A stretch of DNA of 21,103 bases from Smithellaceae bacterium (GTDB taxonomy: Bacteria; Desulfobacterota; Syntrophia; Syntrophales; Smithellaceae): assembly GCA_028701435.1 (NCBI GenBank), contig JAQVQT010000007.1, positions 1 through 21,103 on the forward strand, in the 5' to 3' direction. The notes below the pieces were generated by a model. That model worked only from the letters and a program-made list of their open reading frames with translations. It was not told where the DNA came from and made no database searches. Both the position numbers and the translations under genes were made by a program. Shown here piece by piece: positions 1-7,076 of this stretch (its first letter is position 1; each line of letters starts with the position of its first letter).

Positions 1-24
1 GTCGTAAGCAAGGTCATTGCGTAG
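1..24 (+). CDS. tuf: Elongation factor Tu, C-terminal end only (partial)
   Basis: Reading from base 1, seven codons give VVSKVIA followed by a TAG stop at 22-24. Bacterial EF-Tu proteins typically end in a similar way (E. coli ends GVVAKVL plus one residue), and tuf is the usual neighbour upstream of rpsJ, joining the str operon to the S10 operon. Only the last seven residues are visible, so the call rests mainly on context. The 21-base spacing to rpsJ suggests co-transcription. Confidence 0.72.
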   Translation, partial: VVSKVIA

Positions 25-45
25 AAATGGTAGGTTAACCGATCC

Positions 46-354
46 ATGAAAGAACAGAAGATAAGAATTCGTCTCAAAGCTTACGACTACAAACTGCTGG
101 ACCGTTCTGTCGAAGAAATTGTAGAGACTGCAAAGAGGACCGGCGCTCGCGTCGCCGGTCCCATTCCTCTTCCTACGGAAATCAATAAATATTGTGTCAA
201 TCGTTCACCGCACGTGGATAAGAAATCCCGGGAGCAGTTCGAAATTCGCACACATAAAAGATTGATTGATATTGTCGAGCCGACGCAAGCCACGGTGGAT
301 GCGCTGATGAAGCTGGATCTATCGGCGGGAGTGGATGTCGAGATCAAGGCGTAG
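46..354 (+). CDS. rpsJ: 30S ribosomal protein S10
   Basis: S10 is a protein of the 30S head. In E. coli it also pairs with NusB during transcription antitermination and NusG coupling. The 102-residue product matches the usual length (103 in E. coli). Family landmarks are the GPIPLPT stretch (about residues 38-44) and the RSPHVDKKSREQFEIRTHKR loop (about 53-72). The ATG at 46 gives the expected N-terminus of a short lead followed by the first beta strand (KIRIRLKAYD). The ribosome binding site is weak; only a GGTAGG-like stretch lies upstream. It heads the S10 operon and is followed by an unusually long gap before rplC. Confidence 0.98.
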   Translation: MKEQKIRIRLKAYDYKLLDRSVEEIVETAKRTGARVAGPIPLPTEINKYCVNRSPHVDKKSREQFEIRTHKRLIDIVEPTQATVDALMKLDLSAGVDVEIKA

Positions 355-371
355 GCGGAAAATAAAGGCGG

Positions 372-404
372 TGGAAAGTGGTCTTTGGGATTGCCATTTT
401 TCCA
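372..404 (+). promoter_or_regulatory. Candidate RNA hairpin in the rpsJ-rplC gap
   Basis: TGGAAAGTGG (372-381) can pair with CCATTTTTCCA (394-404) allowing one G-U pair and one bulged base, with a 12-base loop. It lies in the 96-base gap before rplC, the longest inside the S10 part. It could be a translational or processing signal. It is not followed by a T-run, so termination is unlikely. Confidence 0.35.
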
Positions 405-450
405 AAACGTTGAGGTTCGCGGCTTTATTTCATTGAAAAGTTGGATGATG

Positions 451-1083
451 ATGAACAAGGGAATTCTTGGAAAAAAATTGGGGATGACGCAGGTATTTGC
501 CGAAGACGGCGCCGCGATTGGTGTGACGGCCATTGAGGTCGAACCATCGGTTGTCGTTCAGGTGAAAACCAGGGAAAAGGACGGCTACGACGCGGTTCAA
601 ATCGCTTACGGCCGGATGAAACAGAAGAATGTGACGAAGCCGCTGCAGGGTCATTTGAATAAGGCCAATAAAGGCTACTTCCGTGTTTTGAGGGAAGTTC
701 CCGCCGCGGCCGGCGACTACGAAGTCGGGCAGGAAATTTCAGCGGACATCTTCCAGGCAGGCGGTTTTGTCGATGTCATGGGCACTTCCAAAGGCAAAGG
801 ATTTCAGGGAGTCATGAAGAGGCACGGGTTCGGCGGCGGCCGGGCGACGCACGGCTCCATGTTTCATCGGGCCCCTGGTTCCATTGGCGCCAGTGCGGAT
901 CCGTCCCGTGTCTTCAAGGGAACCAAAATGGGCGGTCAGATGGGAAACGTCCGGAAAACCGTTCAAAACCTTGAGATCTGGCAGGTGCGCTCCGACCGCA
1001 ATTTGTTGTTGTTGAAAGGTTCCGTCCCCGGTGGGAAAAACGGCTATGTGTTCATTCAGCAGGCCAGGAAAAAAAGCGTGTAA
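451..1083 (+). CDS. rplC: 50S ribosomal protein L3
   Basis: L3 is an early-assembly 23S rRNA protein whose long loop reaches towards the peptidyl transferase centre. Counting from the ATG at 451 gives 210 residues, close to E. coli L3 (209), and the canonical start MNKGILGKKLGMTQVF. Three ATG codons stand in a row at 445, 448 and 451, so the exact start is uncertain by two codons. An in-frame TTG at 385 would add 22 residues unlike the family and is not preferred. The glycine-rich central loop (GFQGVMKRHGFGGG, then KMGGQMG) is intact. A weak purine run, GAAAAG at 435-440, is the only ribosome-binding candidate. Confidence 0.96.
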   Translation: MNKGILGKKLGMTQVFAEDGAAIGVTAIEVEPSVVVQVKTREKDGYDAVQIAYGRMKQKNVTKPLQGHLNKANKGYFRVLREVPAAAGDYEVGQEISADIFQAGGFVDVMGTSKGKGFQGVMKRHGFGGGRATHGSMFHRAPGSIGASADPSRVFKGTKMGGQMGNVRKTVQNLEIWQVRSDRNLLLLKGSVPGGKNGYVFIQQARKKSV

Positions 1084-1101
1084 GACAGTGGAGTTGTAAA
1101 C

Positions 1102-1725
1102 ATGGCAGTCGCAGATGTTTTTGATATTGAAAAAAAGAAGGTTGCCGAGGTCGAATTGAATGACGCGGTTTTCGGCGCGGACATCAACGAAGCAACAATC
1201 TATGAGGTCGTAAAGATGCAGCGGGCGTCGCGGCGCTCGGGCACCTCCGCCACCAAGGGAAGAAGCGATGTGAGCGGCGGCGGAAAGAAGCCCTGGCGTC
1301 AAAAGGGCACCGGCCGCGCGCGCTCGGGAACCTCGCGCTCGCCGATCTGGAGAGGCGGCGGAATTGTTTTTGGCCCGCAGCCGCGCGATTACGCTTACAG
1401 CGTCCCGAAAAAAGTTCGTAAAAATGCGTTGATCTCGGCGCTGAGCATGAAAGTGAAAGAAGAAAAGATGACGATTCTGCGCGATTTCCCGATGGAAGCG
1501 ATCAGCACCAGGGCGTTTCAGAAAGTGGTGGATCTCTTCGGTCTCACCAAAGCGCTTTTTGTGATTGATCGGGATCATGTGGTTTTGATGAAATCATCGC
1601 GAAACATCAAGAATGTGAAAATGATTCGGTCGGAAGGCATCAATGTTTACGATGTGCTCAACTACGAGCACCTGGTCCTTCTTGAACCCTCCATAAAAAA
1701 GATCGAGGGGGCATTGCTGGCATAA
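1102..1725 (+). CDS. rplD: 50S ribosomal protein L4
   Basis: L4 lines the peptide exit tunnel. In E. coli it also represses the S10 operon by binding its leader. The product has 207 residues (201 in E. coli). The conserved extended loop is visible at about residues 55-98, with KGRSDVSGGGKKPWRQKGTG and GGGIVFGPQPRDY. The ATG at 1102 begins MAVADVFD, after an 18-base gap from rplC. Its TAA stop shares its last A with the ATG of rplW, which favours translational coupling. Whether L4 feedback operates here cannot be judged because the operon leader lies outside the window. Confidence 0.98.
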   Translation: MAVADVFDIEKKKVAEVELNDAVFGADINEATIYEVVKMQRASRRSGTSATKGRSDVSGGGKKPWRQKGTGRARSGTSRSPIWRGGGIVFGPQPRDYAYSVPKKVRKNALISALSMKVKEEKMTILRDFPMEAISTRAFQKVVDLFGLTKALFVIDRDHVVLMKSSRNIKNVKMIRSEGINVYDVLNYEHLVLLEPSIKKIEGALLA

Positions 1726-2012
1726 TGGAACTGCATCAGGTGATCAGGAAAATACTCCTCACGGAAAAGAGCAACCTGGACCGTGAAGCGGCAAATAAAT
1801 ACCACTTCGAAGTCGATCGCCGGGCCAACAAGGTGGAAATCGGCCAGGCGGTGGAAAAATTATTTAAGGTAAAAGTGACGGAGGTCCGCGTGATTCATGT
1901 CCTGGGAAAGAAAAAGCGCATGGGCCGCGTGATGGGGAAAAAGAGCGACTGGAAAAAGGCCATCGTGACGCTGGCCGAAGGAAGCCGCATCGAAGTCGCC
2001 GAAGGCGTATAG
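1725..2012 (+). CDS. rplW: 50S ribosomal protein L23
   Basis: L23 sits at the tunnel exit and is the docking site for trigger factor and the signal recognition particle. The 95-residue length is typical. The family signature LLTEKSN (about residues 11-17) and the following F-VD--ANK-EI pattern (FEVDRRANKVEIGQAVEKLF) are present. The basic stretch GKKKRMGRVMGKKSDWKKA (about residues 61-79) corresponds to the rRNA-binding loop. The ATG overlaps the rplD stop by one base (TAATG), so translation is probably coupled to rplD. Confidence 0.97.
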   Translation: MELHQVIRKILLTEKSNLDREAANKYHFEVDRRANKVEIGQAVEKLFKVKVTEVRVIHVLGKKKRMGRVMGKKSDWKKAIVTLAEGSRIEVAEGV

Positions 2013-2033
2013 AACGAGTGAAGGATTAAGCAC

Positions 2034-2858
2034 ATGGCAATCATCAAATACAAACCGACATCACCGGGCAGGAGGTTCCAGAGCGTTTCGGATTTTGCGG
2101 AGATCACCTCCACCGAGCCGGTCAAAAGCCTTTTGAAGCCGATCAAGAGAACGGGCGGACGCAACAGTTACGGGCGCATCACCGCGCGTCATATCGGCGG
2201 CGGCCACAAGCGCAAGTACCGAATGATCGATTTTTGCCGCAACAAGGCGGACATTCCGGCCAAGGTGGCGGCCATCGAGTACGACCCGAACCGGTCGGCC
2301 CGGATTGCTCTTTTGAATTACCGGGATGGTGAGAAAAGATACATCGTGGCCCCGGCGCAGATCCGTGTCGGCGATGTGCTGGTGAGCGGTGAGAAAGCGG
2401 ACATCAAACCGGGCAATGCGATTCCCCTGAAATACATTCCGCTGGGCTCGCTGATCCACAATGTGGAATTGAAGGTCGGGCGCGGCGGACAGTTGATCCG
2501 CTCGGCGGGCGCCTACGGCCAGCTGATGGCCAAGGAAGGCAGTTACGCTCAGGTGAGGCTGCCGTCCGGCGAAGTCCGCAAGGTATTCATTGAATGCATG
2601 GCGACCATCGGCCAGGTGGGGAACAACGAGCATGAAAACATCAGCATCGGCAAGGCGGGCCGCACCCGCTGGCTCGGGAAGCGCCCCCATGTCCGCGGCG
2701 TCGTCATGAACCCCGTGGACCATCCGATGGGCGGCGGCGAAGGCCGGTCGTCCGGCGGCCGTCATCCCTGCACCCCCTGGGGCGTTCCGACCAAGGGACA
2801 CAAAACCCGGAAAAACAAGAAAACCGACAAATATATTGTGAAAAGAAGAGGGAAATAA
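2034..2858 (+). CDS. rplB: 50S ribosomal protein L2
   Basis: L2 is one of the most conserved 50S proteins, needed for subunit joining and peptidyl transferase assembly. The 274 residues match E. coli (273). Recognisable blocks are KPTSPGRRFQS near the start, GGRNSYGRITARHIGGGHKR (about 42-61) and, near the end, NPVDHPMGGGEGR followed by HPCTPWGVPTKG. The histidine of DHP, equivalent to E. coli H229, is kept. The next histidine of the E. coli DHPH motif is methionine here, a change I recall from other bacteria. The ATG at 2034 follows AAGGATTAAG. Confidence 0.98.
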   Translation: MAIIKYKPTSPGRRFQSVSDFAEITSTEPVKSLLKPIKRTGGRNSYGRITARHIGGGHKRKYRMIDFCRNKADIPAKVAAIEYDPNRSARIALLNYRDGEKRYIVAPAQIRVGDVLVSGEKADIKPGNAIPLKYIPLGSLIHNVELKVGRGGQLIRSAGAYGQLMAKEGSYAQVRLPSGEVRKVFIECMATIGQVGNNEHENISIGKAGRTRWLGKRPHVRGVVMNPVDHPMGGGEGRSSGGRHPCTPWGVPTKGHKTRKNKKTDKYIVKRRGK

Positions 2859-2861
2859 AAC

Positions 2862-3143
2862 GTGGCACGTTCGATCAAAAAAGGTCCTTATATTGAAGAA
2901 AGTTTGCTGGCCAAGGTCCGGAAAATGGAGGCTGAAAGCAGCAAGAATGTGATTAAGACTTGGTCGCGGCGTTCAACCATTACCCCCGAGTTGATCGGTT
3001 ACACGTTTGCCGTGCACAACGGGAAAAAATTCATTCCGGTGTACGTGACGGAAAACATGGTGGGGCATAAAATGGGCGAATTCGCGCCGACGAGGACGTT
3101 TTATTCCCATTCCGGCGACCGGAAAACCAAGGTGAAGAAGTAG
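2862..3143 (+). CDS. rpsS: 30S ribosomal protein S19
   Basis: S19 works with S13 in the 30S head and in intersubunit bridges near the A-site tRNA. The 93-residue product begins MARSIKKGPYIEE, the classical S19 start. It contains TWSRRSTITPELIGYTFAVHN and the GHKMGEFAPTRTF block typical of the family. The start codon is GTG at 2862, three bases after the rplB stop. The purine-rich end of rplB (AAGAAGAGGGAAATAAAA) supplies the ribosome-binding region. Confidence 0.98.
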   Translation: MARSIKKGPYIEESLLAKVRKMEAESSKNVIKTWSRRSTITPELIGYTFAVHNGKKFIPVYVTENMVGHKMGEFAPTRTFYSHSGDRKTKVKK

Positions 3144-3182
3144 GGGCTTCGCGCAAGCGGACAGGTTTGGAGTGGATGAGAT

Positions 3183-3515
3183 ATGGAAGCAAAAGCAGTT
3201 GCAAAATATATCCGGATGTCGCCGCAGAAAGTTCGGCTGGTGGTTGATCTGGTTCGGGGCAAGAAAGTTCAGGAGGCCCGCAATATCCTGCTGTACACGC
3301 GAAAATATTCGGCGGGAATCGTGGCCAAGGTGCTCAAATCGGCGGTCGCCAACGCGGCCCAGAATCCGAATATCGACGAAAACACGCTTTACGTGAAGGA
3401 GATCTTTGTGGACCAGGGGCCGTCGCTGAAACGGTGGAGGGCCCGGGCGCAGGGAAGAGCGGCGGGAATCAAAAAAAGAACGTCCCACATCACAGTGGTC
3501 GTGGATGAAAGGTAA
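3183..3515 (+). CDS. rplV: 50S ribosomal protein L22
   Basis: L22 contacts all 23S rRNA domains, and its beta hairpin lines the exit tunnel next to L4, where macrolide-resistance mutations arise in other bacteria. The 110-residue length is normal. Visible family features are the N-terminal AKYIRMSPQKVRLVVDLVRG (about residues 6-25) and the C-terminal hairpin region RAQGRAAGIKKRTSHITVVV (about 88-107). The ATG at 3183 gives MEAKAVAKYIRMSP, as in relatives. An overlapping shorter frame starting at 3172 has no family resemblance and is a shadow. Confidence 0.97.
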   Translation: MEAKAVAKYIRMSPQKVRLVVDLVRGKKVQEARNILLYTRKYSAGIVAKVLKSAVANAAQNPNIDENTLYVKEIFVDQGPSLKRWRARAQGRAAGIKKRTSHITVVVDER

Positions 3516-3527
3516 GGAGGAACGATC

Positions 3528-4175
3528 TTGGGTCAGAAGGTTAACCCGGTAGGATTACGGCTGGGCTACATCAAAAAGTGGCAGTCCGTATGGTTTGCCG
3601 AAAAGAATTACAGCGGCATGCTGCTTGAGGACTTGAAGATCCGGAAGTACCTCAAGAAAAAGCTCTATCATGCCGGCATTTCCCACATCGAAATTGAGCG
3701 CGCGGCCAACAAAGCCAAGGTGAATATTTACGCCGCGCGGCCGGGAGTGATCATCGGCAAGAAGGGGTCGGAAATTGAAAAGCTGAAAGCGGAAATTGAA
3801 AAATTTTCGCAGGCGGAGATTATCATCAATATTCTGGAAGTCCGCAAGCCGGAAACCGATGCGCAGCTGGTGGCCGAAAATGTCGCCATGCAGTTGGAGA
3901 GGCGGGTTGCCTTCCGCCGCGCCATGAAAAAGTGCGTCGGCTACGCGCTGAAGTTCGGCGCCAAAGGCATCAAGATCAGCTGTTCCGGACGGCTGGGGGG
4001 CGCTGAAATTGCCCGCGCGGAATGGTACCGTGAAGGCCGGGTTCCCCTGCACACGCTGCGGGCCGATATCGACTACGGCTTCATCGAAGCGCATACGGCC
4101 TACGGATTGGTCGGCGTCAAAGTTTTGATTTTTCACGGAGAAGTTTTGCCCCAGAAGAACGAGAGACAGTCTTGA
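3528..4175 (+). CDS. rpsC: 30S ribosomal protein S3
   Basis: S3 forms part of the mRNA entry channel of the 30S subunit. The product has 215 residues, within the bacterial range (E. coli 233, with a longer tail). It starts MGQKVNPVGLRLGYIKKWQS, the standard S3 N-terminus. A KH RNA-binding domain follows, with its GXXG loop in PGVIIGKKGSEIEKL (about residues 73-87). The C-terminal signature is GRLGGAEIARAEW with REGRVPLHTLRADIDYG. The start codon is TTG at 3528, compensated by a near-perfect Shine-Dalgarno AAGGAGG at 3514-3520 that overlaps the rplV stop codon. Confidence 0.98.
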   Translation: MGQKVNPVGLRLGYIKKWQSVWFAEKNYSGMLLEDLKIRKYLKKKLYHAGISHIEIERAANKAKVNIYAARPGVIIGKKGSEIEKLKAEIEKFSQAEIIINILEVRKPETDAQLVAENVAMQLERRVAFRRAMKKCVGYALKFGAKGIKISCSGRLGGAEIARAEWYREGRVPLHTLRADIDYGFIEAHTAYGLVGVKVLIFHGEVLPQKNERQS

Positions 4176-4204
4176 TCGCACCTTGCGATTTTCCCCGACG
4201 GGGG
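4175..4204 (+). other. Small hairpins in the rpsC-rplP gap
   Basis: ATCGC (4175-4179) can pair with GCGAT (4185-4189), followed by four T in all, and a second CCCC-GAC-GGGG stem lies just after. Both stems are very short. They sit in a 56-base gap where most neighbouring genes are spaced more tightly. A weak attenuator is possible but unproven. Confidence 0.25.
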
Positions 4205-4231
4205 GCTGAAGACAAACGGGAGTTGTAGATT

Positions 4232-4654
4232 ATGTTAATGCCAAAACGGGTAAAATACAGAAAATTGCAGAAAGGCCGCATGGGCGGCAAAGCAATTCGG
4301 GGCGGCACCATTGCCTTTGGCGACTACGGATTGCAGGCGGCGGAATGCGGGTGGGTTTCGGCCCGGCAGATCGAAGCGGCCCGCGTCGCGATGACCCGTT
4401 ATGTGAAGCGCGGCGGCAAGATCTGGATTCGCGTATTCCCGCACAAATCCATTACGAAAAAACCCGCTGAAACCCGCATGGGCAAAGGCAAGGGAGCGCC
4501 GGAAGGATGGGTGGCGGTCGTGAAGCCCGGATCCGTGCTGTACGAGATGGAAGGCGTAACCAAGGAAGTGGCCAGGGAAGCGTTTCGTCTGGCGTCGCAT
4601 AAACTGGCGATTTCGACCAAGTTTTGTTCAAGGGAAATATCCGATGAAAATTAG
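4232..4654 (+). CDS. rplP: 50S ribosomal protein L16
   Basis: L16 helps place A-site tRNA on the 50S subunit and is a late assembly protein. The 140-residue product opens MLMPKRVKYRKLQKGRMGG, the usual L16 start, then GGTIAFGDYGLQA, and carries the central IRVFPHKSITKKPAETRMGKGKG block. A second ATG two codons in (4238) is possible, but the MLMPKR form is common in the family. The gene lies 56 bases after rpsC, a longer gap than most here, which contains two small hairpins. Its 3' end overlaps rpmC by 11 bases. Confidence 0.98.
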   Translation: MLMPKRVKYRKLQKGRMGGKAIRGGTIAFGDYGLQAAECGWVSARQIEAARVAMTRYVKRGGKIWIRVFPHKSITKKPAETRMGKGKGAPEGWVAVVKPGSVLYEMEGVTKEVAREAFRLASHKLAISTKFCSREISDEN

Positions 4655-4838
4655 CGAAATCAGAGGTCTCGGCATTACCGAGCTTCAGACAAAAAAGAGT
4701 GAGTTGGCGGAAGAACTGTTTCGGTTGAAGATTCGGCATGCCGGGGGCCAGCTGGAATCGACCGCCAGCCTGGGCCGCCTCCGCAAGGACATTGCGCGCA
4801 TCAAGACGGTGATGAAGGAAAAGGAGGCCGCAGGATAA
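4644..4838 (+). CDS. rpmC: 50S ribosomal protein L29
   Basis: L29 is a small helical protein next to L23 at the tunnel exit. The 64-residue length is typical. The sequence shows the two-helix pattern, with LGITELQTKKSELAEELFRL in the first helix and the QLESTASLGRLRKDIARIKT signature in the second. The ATG at 4644 lies inside the last codons of rplP in another frame, an 11-base overlap that suggests translational coupling. Its stop is separated from the rpsQ start by a single base. Confidence 0.97.
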   Translation: MKISEIRGLGITELQTKKSELAEELFRLKIRHAGGQLESTASLGRLRKDIARIKTVMKEKEAAG

Positions 4839-4839
4839 T

Positions 4840-5097
4840 ATGGCTGAAAAGAGCAACAAACGCACCATTAAGGGCGTGGTCGTCAGTGATAAAATGGATA
4901 AGACCATTGTGGTGAAAGCCGAACGGCTGGTGAAACACCCGGTGTTTCATAAATATGTCCGCCGGCATGTGAAATACAAGGCCCATGATGAGCAAAACCA
5001 GTGCAGGATCGGAGACACCGTCATCATCATTGAGTCGCGGCCGATCAGCCGAGACAAGCGCTGGAGAATGCTGGAAGTTCTGGAGAAAGCGAAATAG
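4840..5097 (+). CDS. rpsQ: 30S ribosomal protein S17
   Basis: S17 is an OB-fold primary 16S rRNA-binding protein. The 85-residue product has the standard GVVVSDKMDKTIVVKAERLV strand region (about residues 12-31). The HPVFHKYVRRHVKYKAHDE block follows, then the GDTVIIIESRPISRDKRW signature near the C-terminus. The ATG at 4840 follows AAGGAGGCCGCAGGA at the end of rpmC, an excellent ribosome-binding context. In E. coli this is the last gene of the S10 operon; here a 48-base gap with a small hairpin separates it from rplN. Confidence 0.98.
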   Translation: MAEKSNKRTIKGVVVSDKMDKTIVVKAERLVKHPVFHKYVRRHVKYKAHDEQNQCRIGDTVIIIESRPISRDKRWRMLEVLEKAK

Positions 5098-5100
5098 ACA

Positions 5101-5120
5101 CCTGGCTTATCCCAAGCAGG
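5101..5120 (+). other. Small hairpin at the S10/spc operon boundary
   Basis: CCTGGCTT (5101-5108) pairs with AAGCAGG (5114-5120) with one bulged G, giving about seven base pairs and a five-base loop. It lies in the 48-base gap between rpsQ and rplN, where E. coli ends the S10 operon and starts the spc operon. No T-run follows, so it may be a remnant or processing site. Confidence 0.3.
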
Positions 5121-5145
5121 CACGTTGTAACAGTGGGGTTGATTT

Positions 5146-5514
5146 ATGATTCAGATGCAGACCATTTTAAATGTTGCCGACAATTCCGGCGCCAAACGGG
5201 TCGCGTGTATTAAAGTGCTTGGCGGATCCAAGCGGCGCTTCGCTTCTCTGGGCGATGTCATTGTCGTGGCGGTGAAAGAGGCTATCCCGAATTCCAAAGT
5301 TAAAAAAGGCGATGTCATGAAGGCGGTCATCGTCCGCACCGTAAAGGAAGTCAAGCGGCCGGACGGCTCGTATCTCAAGTTTGACGATAATTCGGCCGTT
5401 CTCATCAGCAATCAGATGGAGCCCATCGGCACCAGAATTTTTGGACCGGTCGCCCGTGAATTGAGAGCGAAACAGTTTATGAAAATCATCTCTCTGGCGC
5501 CAGAGGTTTTATAA
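5146..5514 (+). CDS. rplN: 50S ribosomal protein L14
   Basis: L14 binds 23S rRNA and forms intersubunit bridges; it is also the binding site of the silencing factor RsfS in many bacteria. The 122-residue product is the usual length and strongly conserved throughout. It begins MIQMQTILNVADNSGAKRV, has the central signature (VKKGDVMKAVIVRTVKEVKR), and ends GPVARELRAKQFMKIISLAPEVL. It is the first gene of the classical spc operon, although no clear promoter of its own is visible in the gap before it. Confidence 0.98.
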   Translation: MIQMQTILNVADNSGAKRVACIKVLGGSKRRFASLGDVIVVAVKEAIPNSKVKKGDVMKAVIVRTVKEVKRPDGSYLKFDDNSAVLISNQMEPIGTRIFGPVARELRAKQFMKIISLAPEVL

Positions 5515-5536
5515 GCCGGTTTTGAAGAGGGGAAAA

Positions 5537-5860
5537 ATGAGTTTAGGCAGATTGAAAAAAGGGGATTTGGTGAAGGTTCTGGCCGGCAAGGACAAGGGAA
5601 AAACCGGCAAGATTCTGAAAGCCATCCCCGGCAAAAGCAAAGTGATCGTCGAAAAGATCAATGTGATCAAGAGACATAAAAGGCCTGATCAGAAAAGCAA
5701 GGGCGGTGTCCTGGAAAAAGAGGCGGCGATGGATGTCTCCAAGGTCAGCATCATTTGCGGCAAATGCAAGGAAGCGACCCGGATTCGGAACCGCATTCTC
5801 GAGGACGGCAAGAAAATTCGAATCTGCAGCAAATGCAATGACGTCATCGATGTAGGTTAG
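5537..5860 (+). CDS. rplX: 50S ribosomal protein L24, zinc-ribbon (C+) form
   Basis: L24 starts 50S assembly and carries an N-terminal KOW motif. From the ATG at 5537 it has 107 residues. A TTG at 5522 would add five residues but would overlap the ribosome-binding GAGGGG at 5527-5532, so 5537 is preferred. The KOW region is KGDLVKVLAGKDKGKTGKIL (about residues 8-27). The C-terminal part carries two Cys pairs, C74-x2-C77 and C97-x2-C100, which would bind zinc. This form is common outside enteric bacteria, while the E. coli protein lacks the pairs. rplE starts five bases after its stop. Confidence 0.97.
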   Translation: MSLGRLKKGDLVKVLAGKDKGKTGKILKAIPGKSKVIVEKINVIKRHKRPDQKSKGGVLEKEAAMDVSKVSIICGKCKEATRIRNRILEDGKKIRICSKCNDVIDVG

Positions 5861-5865
5861 GGAAA

Positions 5866-6405
5866 ATGGCAAGATTAAAGGAATATTATTTAAAAACCGT
5901 AGTGCCGGCTCTGGTCAAGGAATTCGACTACAAGAATCCCATGCAGGTTCCGAAAATGGAGAAGATTGTCGTCAATATGGGTCTGGGTGAGGCCATCTCC
6001 AATGTGAAAATCATTGACGGGGCCGTGCAGGAAATGGCGATGATCACGGGCCAGAAGCCGGTGGTCACCAAAGCGAAGAAATCCATCGCGACCTTCAAAC
6101 TCCGCCAGGGCATGCCGATCGGCTGTTCGGTGACGCTGAGAAAAGATGTGATGTACGAGTTTTTCGATCGGCTGGTGAATGTCGCCCTGCCGAAAGTCCG
6201 CGATTTTCGGGGCATATCGGCCAGCGCCTTTGACGGTCGGGGCAACTATTCCATCGGCCTTCACGAGCAGATTATTTTCCCCGAAATCGAGTATGACAAA
6301 ATCGAAAAGGTCAAGGGAATGAACATTACCATCGTGACGTCGGCCCGGACGGACGAAGAGGCCCGCGTTCTGCTCCGACTGATGGGCGTGCCCTTTAAGA
6401 ATTAA
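5866..6405 (+). CDS. rplE: 50S ribosomal protein L5
   Basis: L5 binds 5S rRNA and contacts the P-site tRNA and the 30S head (S13). The product has exactly the common length of 179 residues. Recognisable are MQVPKMEKIVVNMGLGEA (about residues 26-43), the GQKPVVTKAKKSIATFKLR block (about 62-80), DFRGISASAFDGRGNYS and the final LLRLMGVPFKN. The ATG at 5866 lies behind GGTTAGGGAAA, five bases after rplX. The pair is probably co-translated. Confidence 0.98.
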   Translation: MARLKEYYLKTVVPALVKEFDYKNPMQVPKMEKIVVNMGLGEAISNVKIIDGAVQEMAMITGQKPVVTKAKKSIATFKLRQGMPIGCSVTLRKDVMYEFFDRLVNVALPKVRDFRGISASAFDGRGNYSIGLHEQIIFPEIEYDKIEKVKGMNITIVTSARTDEEARVLLRLMGVPFKN

Positions 6406-6432
6406 AACAGGAAGCTCCGGAGGAATTGTAGC

Positions 6433-6618
6433 GTGGCAAAAAAGTCATTAATCGCAAAGGCAAAAAGGAAACCGAAATTTGCGGTTCGGGAATACAACCG
6501 CTGTCAGATTTGCGGGCGGCCCCGGGCGTATTATAGAAAATTCGAAATGTGCAGAATCTGCCTGAGGAAGCTTTCGCTGCAGGGCGAACTCCCCGGCGTG
6601 ATCAAATCAAGTTGGTAA
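6433..6618 (+). CDS. rpsN: 30S ribosomal protein S14, zinc-binding type (S14 type Z)
   Basis: S14 sits in the 30S head near S3, S10 and S19. The 61-residue length and four cysteines (C24, C27, C40, C43, in CQICGRP and CRICLRK) identify the short zinc-ribbon form, as opposed to the about 100-residue cysteine-free form of E. coli. The start codon is GTG at 6433 (MAKKSLIAKAKR), behind CCGGAGGAATT, a good ribosome-binding site. In bacteria with both forms the zinc-free copy lies elsewhere and is Zur-controlled; none is visible here. Confidence 0.98.
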   Translation: MAKKSLIAKAKRKPKFAVREYNRCQICGRPRAYYRKFEMCRICLRKLSLQGELPGVIKSSW

Positions 6619-6640
6619 CCATCGTGTAAGGAGAATAAGC

Positions 6641-7042
6641 ATGGGGATGACGGATCCTATTGCCGATATGCTGACCCGGATACGCAACGGGAATAAAGCC
6701 CGCTTCAAGAATGTCAGCGTTTACATGTCGCAGATGAACATGAATATTGCCAGAGTCCTGAAAGCGGCCGGATATATCCATAATTATGAGGCCGTGAAGA
6801 ATGAAAGCGGCCGTGCAATGCTCAAGATTACGCTGAAATATCCGGACGCCAAGCATACGGTCATTACCGATATCAAAAGAGTCAGCAAACCCGGACGCAG
6901 GGTGTACGTTTCGGCCGACAAGATTCCCAAGGTGCTCAACGGTTTCGGCATTTCGATTCTTTCCACGTCCCGCGGCATCATGACCGACCAGGAAGCCAGA
7001 GAGTCGAATGTCGGCGGTGAAGTTCTTTGCAAGGTTTGGTAG
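6641..7042 (+). CDS. rpsH: 30S ribosomal protein S8
   Basis: S8 is a primary 16S rRNA-binding protein of the central domain, and in E. coli it represses the spc operon by binding near the start of rplE. The 133-residue product begins MGMTDPIADMLTRIRNGNKA and ends with the family signature STSRGIMTDQEARESNVGGEVLC. A good ribosome-binding site (AAGGAGAATAAGC) precedes the ATG at 6641. I looked briefly for an S8-target-like fold around 5840-5900 and could not establish one by eye. Confidence 0.98.
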   Translation: MGMTDPIADMLTRIRNGNKARFKNVSVYMSQMNMNIARVLKAAGYIHNYEAVKNESGRAMLKITLKYPDAKHTVITDIKRVSKPGRRVYVSADKIPKVLNGFGISILSTSRGIMTDQEARESNVGGEVLCKVW

Positions 7043-7076
7043 TTCAATTACAGAGGGTAGACGGGAGTTCTGATTC

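Noticed and set aside
739..1578. 279-codon open frame on the - strand over rplC/rplD
   Set aside because: It lies wholly opposite two certain ribosomal genes and has no family resemblance. Open antisense frames are common opposite GC-biased codons.
2715..2738. L2 change of DHPH to DHPM as a functional defect
   Set aside because: The catalytically discussed first histidine is kept, and I recall Met at the second position from other bacteria, so it is treated as normal variation.
2061..2801. 246-codon - strand frame over rplB
   Set aside because: Antisense shadow of L2: low-complexity His/Ala/Asp-rich translation and no ribosome-binding site of note.
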